Below, piece by piece: positions 56,887 to 64,000 of a stretch of DNA of 64,000 bases (the stretch's first letter is position 1; each line of letters begins with the position of its first letter). Made by a program: the position numbers and the translations under genes. The stretch spans positions 7,130,001 through 7,194,000 of the forward strand of contig JAJGBQ010000001.1 of NCBI GenBank assembly GCA_022457065.1, written 5' to 3'. The stretch is from Curvularia sp. ZM96 (taxonomy: Eukaryota > Ascomycota > Dothideomycetes > Pleosporales > Pleosporaceae). The notes below the pieces were generated by a model. The model did not search any database, had not been told where the DNA came from, and saw only the letters and a list, made by a program, of their open reading frames with translations.

Positions 56887-59800
56887 TTAAGCCGCCTCCT
56901 GAGTCGCCGTCTTGGCCTCACTGGCAGGCTGTGCCTCCTCTTGACGCTTCTCAGCGCTCTTCTCCTTTTGCTGGTCCTCGACAGCCTCGACCGTGGGTGG
57001 GGAATCGCTAGCTTCAGCCGCATCTCCCTGTTCCTTGGTCTCCGGGTTTCGGCCCTCAACATCGGGGTGGGGAGGTGCCACACCGTGCTCTTCGGCGTCG
57101 TCGTGCGACTCGACCAATGCATCGTACACCTCGTTGCCCTCGTCATCCACCAGGCGCGTTCGCGTCTCGTAGCGTGTCTTGAAGCTGACTTTTCCCTTGA
57201 GTGCCTCAACCTCGGCGTCGTCAAGCACCCGGCCCTTTTCGTCGCGGTACTCAATGCGCTCTTCCTTGCGAACAACTGGCAAATCCTTGGGCGGCTCCTG
57301 GGGCGGCGCAGAAACAACCTCCTCGGGCATGTTACCCTGTTTGATCGCCTCTGGTTGTTCCTTTGGCTGTTCCTGTGGCTGTTCCTGTGGCTGTTCCTTG
57401 GGTGGTTCGACCTGAACATTGGGAACGACAGGTGCGACTGGCGCGGATGATGGTATAGAGGCCGATGCTAAAGGCTCACTCTGGCTACTGTATGCTTCGT
57501 ACTGCAACGTGTTAGACAAAGCTCACTATGTCCCATTCAAACTACTTACCGAGTCGAGAAAGTTGTTGCACTCCCAGTCCCACGTGTTGAAAAGCTTAAC
57601 GCTCCTGCATGCATCCTTGGTCCATGCGTTGCCATAGGCAAGCGGCGCGAAGAGCGTAAAGACCATGATAGTAACAGCCAAGAAGCCCACAGCTATGGCC
57701 TGTCCAATGGCTGGGTATTGCCGGAGTCCAAATACACTGAACCGGTAGCTCACAAAGTCAAAGATCTGGCAAAGCGCAAGAATGGCAAAGTACAGAGCAG
57801 GAAGGTAGTGGTGCAGGAACAGCTGACGGGCCATCAGGTAGAAGGGGAAGTAGTGGAACGCCCATCCCAGAATGCTCATGCCCACTTCGTAGTCGAAACG
57901 CTTAAACACGACATTGTTGTAGTCGCGGTAGCCGCGCTGCCATCGGAGGATAGCAAGACCCTTGACCGCAACGTAGAGAGCAATGAGCGCTGTAGAGCTC
58001 CACCAAATGACTGGGTTTCCCAGGAGATAGATCTGACGATGATGTTTGCCCCAGAAGTTGATACCCCGGCGGAGGATAGGCCACGATGGAGGACGAGAGT
58101 CCCAGGCGTGTGACTCGGTGAGACCGGCGTTTGTCTTCCACATGACCTTCTGCAGCTCCCAGAACTTTCCGAAAAAGCCAGGGCGGCGGTAGTTGACCTT
58201 CTCTACTTCGCCGTCCACCATGAGTGGGTGGACATTGCCCTCAATGTACCAAATACTGTTGGGCAGGGTACCTTGTTTAGCACATGTTACCTCCTGTTGT
58301 TCGAAACCCCAATCAGGAAGCTTGACCTTGTGAGAGAAGAGTGCACAACCAGTCATGACGTGGATCAGCCTAAACTTGGACTGAATGGTCCGAAGGCGCT
58401 TCTTAGCTTCTGCTCCATCTGACTTGCTCGGGACAATCTCGACGCGGAAAAGGTCGTTCGCATCGCCGTCAAAGCCTTGGTAACCATACGCCGAGACCTC
58501 ATTCTGCCAGTCGGCTTCGGTGACAGGCGGACGGACATCGTGAGAGTGGAGGCGGCGGTCGGTAGTGATGTGGTAGAGGCGGATGATAGCACCGTTCTCA
58601 ATGTGAAAGGGACCAATGCCATCCCAGGCCTTGGGGCTAGTCAAGTTGGGTCCAGTGTAGTCTTCGGGCATGATTGGCAGCGTCTGGTTCTCCATGATCC
58701 AAATGTTGTTTTCGTCTTTGTGGGGGTACAGGGTAATCTGCTGCTGCTTGCTTCCAGTCGGGTACATGTGGCTGTGAGAATGAAGATATCCGCCTTGGGT
58801 ATTCCAGTGACGTATGGAAACGCGGCTTCCATACGCAACATCTGCTGGTACATCTTGCATACCCTTGGAGTTCAACGTTGCCTGGAATTCGGACGACATG
58901 AAACCATCACCCTCGCCAGGGTTAACAAGGCAGATGAAGTGGATTCCAAACATGGCCATGTAGAAAGAGACGGGGATGACGACCAGACAGAACAGGCGGG
59001 CAAAGAAGTGCTTGAACCACAGCCTTGGTGTCACATTCTTGGTGTCTCCCAGCAGAACCCAAAGTTGAACAAGTGTCAGACTGCCAACCCAAGCGATAGT
59101 GAACAGGCCAACCCACTTGACACTGACGGTTGCACCGAGTCCAACACCAGTAGTAGCCAGCCAAAACCACCAGGATGGCTTGAAGGCCTTGGAGGGACCT
59201 TGTTCGTGTTGGTTCATGAAGCAAGTCCATGCGAGCGCGGTAACGGCAGTGAAGATGATCAAAGGCGAGTCGAGCAGGATAAGGCGGGATTGAGTGACGA
59301 GAGCGTTGTCTTTTAGAGTCAGTATGAAGTATAGGATCCGCGACATCTGATTTCTTACCAAAAATAACAAGACCTGCACCCAATGCTGCTGTGGTGGTAC
59401 GACATCCAGCAGCCTTTAGGGTCAGGAACATAGTCGGAATAGTCAGGACACCACAGATGGCGGGCAACAGGCGCATAGTGACATAGGGGACCTTGGGCTC
59501 CAGATAGTCCTTGCCAATGTCTTTGAAATCGAAGTTTCCGTCAAATCCACCTAACCATCCTGCTAATGTAATGAGGAGCTTCGCGAGCGGCGGGTGAACA
59601 TCCATGAAGAATCTGCCCTTGATGTATTTCGAGGCAAATCCACCGAAGCTGCAATTGCTCGTCAGTGCCTGCCCATAAACCAAACATGTCGATGGAAATC
59701 ACTTACTGGACCTCGTCAAAGACAACACTGGTCGGCTGCTGGATCCTGAAGAGTCGTACAGCAGTTGCAATGGCAGTCAACGCTGCCAGCAGAGACCAGT

Positions 59801-59984
59801 CGGAGCTTGGGAGGTTGAAGATGTCATGGTCCTGCACACCCTCCGAGGCATAGCTCTGGACTTTTTGTTGCGATTGCTGCTGTTTTCGTCCGTTCCGTGA
59901 GCGTGATCGAGACTTGGATCTACCGGAGCGACGCGAAGAAGGCTTCTCGCTCAGGTAGGCATCAGATGCCGAGAGGCTCGCCAT
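56887..59984 (-). CDS. PMT1: Dolichyl-phosphate-mannose:protein O-mannosyltransferase, PMT1-like with long C-tail, 980 aa
   Basis: PMTs transfer mannose to Ser/Thr of secretory proteins in the ER membrane. Exons are 59707-59984, 59359-59648, 57550-59309 and 56887-57501, with introns of 58, 49 and 48 nt. The catalytic loop-1 motif FDEVHFGGFASKYIKG is formed across the first intron. VTMRLLPAICGVLTIP and DNALVTQSRLILLDSP resemble PMT1 rather than PMT2 or PMT4. The luminal MIR region shows LHSHSHMYPTGSKQQQ and RLHSHDVRPPV. Membrane segments follow to about residue 770. After CNNFLDS the last exon adds about 205 residues, charged and with EQPQEQPKEQP repeats. The subgroup is judged by memory of sequence pattern. 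Confidence 0.94.
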
Positions 59985-60786
59985 GATGGCGGACTAGATA
60001 GATGTTGCGTGGTCCGATCAGCTAACGTGAGACGCGGAGTTGATGGTTTGGGGAACCTTGCGGAGCTTCAACTGTAGCGCAGGCTATGGGCACCCGGGCC
60101 TCTTAGTGGGTAAAAAGAAGGATTAAAGAAAGTGCGAAGGAGATCCCATCAAGGTGAAGGGAGGATGGTGGGGGCCGCAATTGTAGTTGCGATGATTCGA
60201 GCCAGGGGGAAGAGGGTCCCGCGAGGAGTAGCGCTGCGTACCAATCGACCCTTGTTGCAAGCTGTTCGTTACTACACAGCCTTGCCAAACTGGGAAGCGG
60301 AGGGCTGAATATAGATCGCGGTCCCTATTTGGTTTGCGTACACCATACCAGATGCGTCTGTCAGAACAGGCCGTCCTGGAACCAGACTCTCAGCTTTGCA
60401 TTTGACAGACACTTTGACAGCCGCCTACAAGCCGAGTCACGTCCAGTGCCTTGACCTTGCCACTTTCCGTGTGGCTGCTAACCTAACGCGCTGTTACATA
60501 AGGCTCGGCCCGGAACAACTCGATGATCCGGCTAGGAGCCTCATCTTGGAACTTTGCGACGCTGCCGCATCACGCACTACACCGTTGAATACTCAACCAC
60601 CCCGCACTATCCACACGCGTCACGCGCAAGCCAGTGGTACGAAAGTGACTCGCGACCTGCTTTCTGTTGTTGGCGCCCACCTATCACGCGTCCGGCGATT
60701 GCCCTCATACCACCTTTGCGAACTCATCAGCAGTGCCGTACCGACAACATTTCTCGCAGCCGAGTCACAGACCATCACATACCGCA
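59985..60786. promoter_or_regulatory. Divergent promoter of PMT and SF3A1 genes
   Basis: This is 802 bp between divergent starts. The SF3A1-proximal 200 bp are C/A-rich. The frame upstream of 60787 is open to 60667 but has no family-like sequence. No specific site is recognised. Confidence 0.4.
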
Positions 60787-62402
60787 ATGGCCAATCCCAA
60801 CGGTGATGCCGCTCCAGCCGGCATCGTCGAGCTCGACGTGAAGCCGCCGTCCGACATGGTCGTTCCCCCACCTGGTGTGCGCGAAGCCGTAGCGAAGACG
60901 GCTGAATTCATCTCTCGCCGAGGCGAACAACAGCTTATGGCAATGAAGCAGCGTCTAACTGCCGACCCCTCAGCCAAAACTAATTTCGCCTTCGTCCTGG
61001 AAGACGACCCATACAATCCCTATTTCTTGTGGTATCTGCAGCAGCTGAGAGACGGCCATGGGCGCTCCGCCGACAGAAACTCCAAACAAGCTGTCGACAA
61101 CAAACCCAAAGGACCTCCCGAGCCACCCAAATTTCGATTCTCGGCTCGCATGCCCAACATCAACGCCAAGGATTTAGAAGTACTGAAGTTGACTGCTCTG
61201 TACACGGCGCGTGTAGGTGAGAACTGGCTGAAGGATTTGCGCAACCGTGAGTTGGGCAACTACCAGTTTGACTTTCTCCGACCCAATCACAGCTACTTCC
61301 AGTTCTTCCGATCGCTCGTCGAACAATACAAGATCCTGCTTGAGGAGGAGGCGACGGTCGAGGCCCGTATTCAGGAGCTACAGCATAACATCAAGAACCG
61401 ATTCCATGTGTTGGACCGCGCAAAGGGTCGTGCTGAGTATGTCAAGTACGTGAATGCACAAAAGGAGAAGGAAGAGAAGAAGATAGAAGCCGAGAAGCAG
61501 GAGTATGCCATCATTGACTGGCATGACTTCAGCGTCATTGCAACGGTCATCTTTGATGAGACCGACGATGCTGCGGAGCTTCCTCCGCCTGCTCAGCTGA
61601 ATGATCTACAGTCACAGTCTCTCGAGCAAAAAGCGGCCGTTTCACTATCTACGCGTCGTTTGGAGGAAGCCATGCCTGACGACGTCACCTACTACAACGT
61701 CACTCAGCACCAGGTCCCACCACCTCCAGCGCAACCGAACTACGCCCCAGCTGCACCGCCAGTGCATTCGCCATATGGCGCGTCGCCCTACGCACCACCT
61801 CCGATGCCCGACTATCGAACGCCTGCGCAGATATCACGCGAAGAGGAGCAGGCACGGTTGGCAAGGGAACGCCAAGCAGAGAGCGAGCAGCGCGCACGCG
61901 CACAGGCTGCTGCCCGAGGAGCACCTGGCCGCATCGTCACAGACTACGTTCCCCGCGCTGCCGCAAAGAAGGCAAACGTACCGATGGCTATGTGCCCTAA
62001 CTGCAAGCAGCAAATCCCCTCCAATGAGATGGATGAGCACATTCGAAGTGAGTATTTCCCCGAACCTTAGAGAGTGGTATATGCTAACATTTTGTTCTAG
62101 TTGAATTACTCGATCCCCGCTGGAAAGAACAACGTGACAAAGCCGAAGCTCGATACTCCACTTCGATCAACACCGCCGACGTTGCAAACAACCTCAAGCG
62201 TTTCGCCAGTCAACGTGAGGACATATACGATGGCGTTGCTGGCCAGTCCATATCCGCAGAAGAAGAAGCTCGCAGGAAGAAAGCTGCGCTATCGTATGAC
62301 GGACAGCCGGATCCTGCAAAGGACGCTGCCCGTCTGTCACAGATGCAGAGCATGAACGTTCAGGAGCAGCTTCGCAGGATCCAGGAGAAGCATCGCCAGT
62401 AG
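60787..62402 (+). CDS. PRP21: Splicing factor 3a subunit 1 (SF3A1/Prp21), 520 aa
   Basis: SF3a is part of the U2 snRNP and helps it bind the branch site. Exons are 60787-62047 and 62101-62402 (53-nt intron with branch GCTAAC, phase 1). Two SURP modules are clear: about 30-85 (AKTAEFISRRGEQQ ... DPYNPYFLWYLQQ) and about 120-175 (LTALYTARVGENWL ... FLRPNHSYFQFFRSLV). Then come a charged helix, a Pro-rich stretch and the conserved C-terminal block CPNCKQQIPSNEMDEH | LLDPRWKEQRD across the intron. There is no C-terminal ubiquitin-like domain, which animal and plant SF3A1 have but many fungal ones lack. The start follows the best context; upstream codons in frame are not family-like. Confidence 0.96.
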
Positions 62403-62822
62403 AACGCGTGTACGTGTAGGTCTTCTTTTCATTTTCTTGATACCACTGTCATTTTGAAAATTCGTTCATATGCATGAGTGGCGTTTGGGAAGTACGGGGC
62501 AAGTATGCCCATAGGAAGTTGATTTGAATGGATCAAAACCGACTTTTTGTGTAAAATAGTATGACGAAGATTGCACCTGCAGATATCTAATGAAAACACT
62601 TGGAATTGGTCCAGGTACTGAAAAGACATGGTATTGATTGCATGCATGATTGCGTATTGCACTTTGCGTCGAGGGTGAGCGTGGGGGTGATTGCGGCGAG
62701 GGTGCGGCTCGGACTTTCGCAGCATTCCTCCGACCTGTGCTCAAAACCTATGACCTAACCAGCGACTTTTATCGTAGGCGCAACATTTCACATCTTTGTC
62801 CTGCCTCGTACACACACAAAAC
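62403..62822. other. Short spacer between SF3A1 and ISD11
   Basis: These 420 bp contain the SF3A1 3' UTR and the ISD11 promoter, with both genes on the same strand. No element is recognised. Confidence 0.45.
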
Positions 62823-63543
62823 ATGTCATTAGCACAAGCAACAAAAGGCGATATGCCCTACCAAGTGCGCTCCCTTGTACGTATCTGCGCCACGATAGTT
62901 CCTGAAGCATCCCCGCGTTACCGGAGCCACCATACAGCACTGCTGCCCTGCACCTGTATCGCTCACAATGAGCTTTGAGACGACCACGCGATCCATCGTT
63001 CGAGTGCGACACATGACCGTCTTGTGGTATATAGAGCTACCGCTAACCCGTGCCATGTATAGTACCGGTCGCTGCTGCGCCAAGGCAACCAATTCGCTGC
63101 CTACAATTTCCGCGAATACGCCAAAAGGAGAACGCGCGATGCGTTTCGCGACAATAAGAGTATAACAGATGAGCGGGCCATACAGGAGCTGGTACAAAAG
63201 GGCCTGAGTGAGCTGCAGATGTTGAAGGTGAGTTCGCAACCCGGAGGGCGGTTTTTATGCGGGGTGGGCGGCATGACAGCGCCTATAGTGGGAAGCCAAT
63301 GCCGAACAAAGCACGGAAAAGAGGATTGTCGGCATTGGTAGCGATGAGTTTGGTGCGCATAAAGGAACATGGGGACAGAAGGCAACGCATAATGGAATCC
63401 ATACTAACGCAAATCCACAGAGGCAAACCGTCATAAGCCAATTTTACCAGATCGATCGTCTCGTGGTTGAAGGTGGCAAGGAAGGCAAGCAAAAAGGAGA
63501 CCACAATGATATCGTCAGGGTAAAAGACCAGGGATGGGATTAA
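62823..63543 (+). CDS. ISD11: ISD11 / LYRM4-type LYR protein, 113 aa, three exons
   Basis: Isd11 stabilises the cysteine desulfurase Nfs1 in mitochondrial iron-sulfur cluster assembly. Exons are 62823-62876, 63063-63227 and 63421-63543; the introns are 186 and 193 nt, long for this window. The L of the LYR motif ends exon 1 (QVRSL) and YR begins exon 2 (YRSLLRQGNQF), so the motif exists only after splicing. AAYNFREYAKRRTRDAFRDN and LSELQMLKRQTVISQFYQID are the family's two conserved helices. No single frame exceeds 65 codons here, so the gene is easy to miss. The end (KEGKQKGDHND onwards) is a hydrophilic extension beyond the family core. Confidence 0.93.
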
Positions 63544-64000
63544 GCGTGGGATGGAAGAGACAGGATGTTGACGATGAGACGAAACGATATTGTACCAACA
63601 TTGCGCACGTTGCGTGGGAAAGAGGGCGACTGTGTATAGTCATGTTGGATTGAAAAATGATCTCGCAAGAACGAATCAACTGTATTATATGGCGATTGCA
63701 GCTCGACTCTATAGAAGGAGCGATGGGAACATACAAAGCTCACTCATACGTTCTCCGTCTTCATTGTATCCTTGCTGATGAATCTTGTCCTTGGTATCGC
63801 CTCTTGCTCTGGACTAGGACAAAACTCGTCCTATGTTGTGTACTTGCTGCCTCTAACTGCCGGATGTTTCGGTGAGTACGGAAGTGTTCATATCTTTTAG
63901 CAGACATTTTCAAGGGACACGTCGGTGATTCTGTTTGATTGTTCTCCAAGTTTCATCTCAAATCTGTTAGGATTCTCGATCCATGGTGTTCAATGCATTC
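63544..64000. other. Window end, no gene seen
   Basis: This is 457 bp downstream of ISD11. Overlapping short frames occur on both strands, none with coding character. Confidence 0.4.

Noticed and set aside
1..64000. Transposons, CRISPR arrays, secondary-metabolite cluster
   Set aside because: No transposase, reverse transcriptase, terminal repeats, PKS/NRPS or regularly spaced repeats were seen; the gene set is housekeeping and unrelated.

Overview
The window is nuclear DNA of a filamentous ascomycete, most likely a Dothideomycete of the Pleosporales type. Genes have short (45-110 nt) GT-AG introns with CTAAC-like branch sites, compact intergenic spacing in places, and typical filamentous-fungal families (PL4 pectin lyase, DUF3433, APH-like kinases, Urc4, a PMT with a long tail). 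No transposon, rRNA, convincing tRNA or CRISPR was seen. All gene models were built by eye from reading frames, splice signals and protein-family conservation; none was checked by alignment.

Layout. 0-14 kb is a dense block: the C-terminal end of a Gln-rich protein, an unrecognised 447-aa protein, ATG29 (six exons), ADE1, a SUR7/PalI membrane protein, a Rogdi/RAV2 homologue, a fused MET8-like/MET1 siroheme enzyme and a DUF3433 membrane protein. 14-24 kb is looser: an APH-like kinase in an AT-richer stretch, two tandem paralogues of a Cys-rich single-pass membrane protein, and URC4. 24-28 kb holds a cAMP phosphodiesterase whose N-terminus reads like a degenerate response-regulator receiver domain. 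28-31.7 kb has no supported gene and carries a long TG microsatellite. 31.7-41.1 kb has mitochondrial IleRS, a PHAF1/UPF0183 protein and a kinesin-5 divergent from it. 41-49 kb is gene-poor, with one small two-exon gene. 49-64 kb has a secreted rhamnogalacturonan lyase (PL4), a class II aldolase-like protein lacking two zinc-ligand histidines, a small acidic protein, a PMT1-type O-mannosyltransferase, splicing factor SF3A1/Prp21 and ISD11.

Most genes are unrelated housekeeping or lifestyle functions and form no cluster. The observations most worth following are the receiver-PDE fusion (the domain order of Dictyostelium RegA), the tandem Cys-rich receptor-like paralogues without a visible signal peptide, and the aldolase with an altered metal site. 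Several genes have introns that stay open in frame, so single-ORF reading gives wrong termini; ATG29 is the clearest case.
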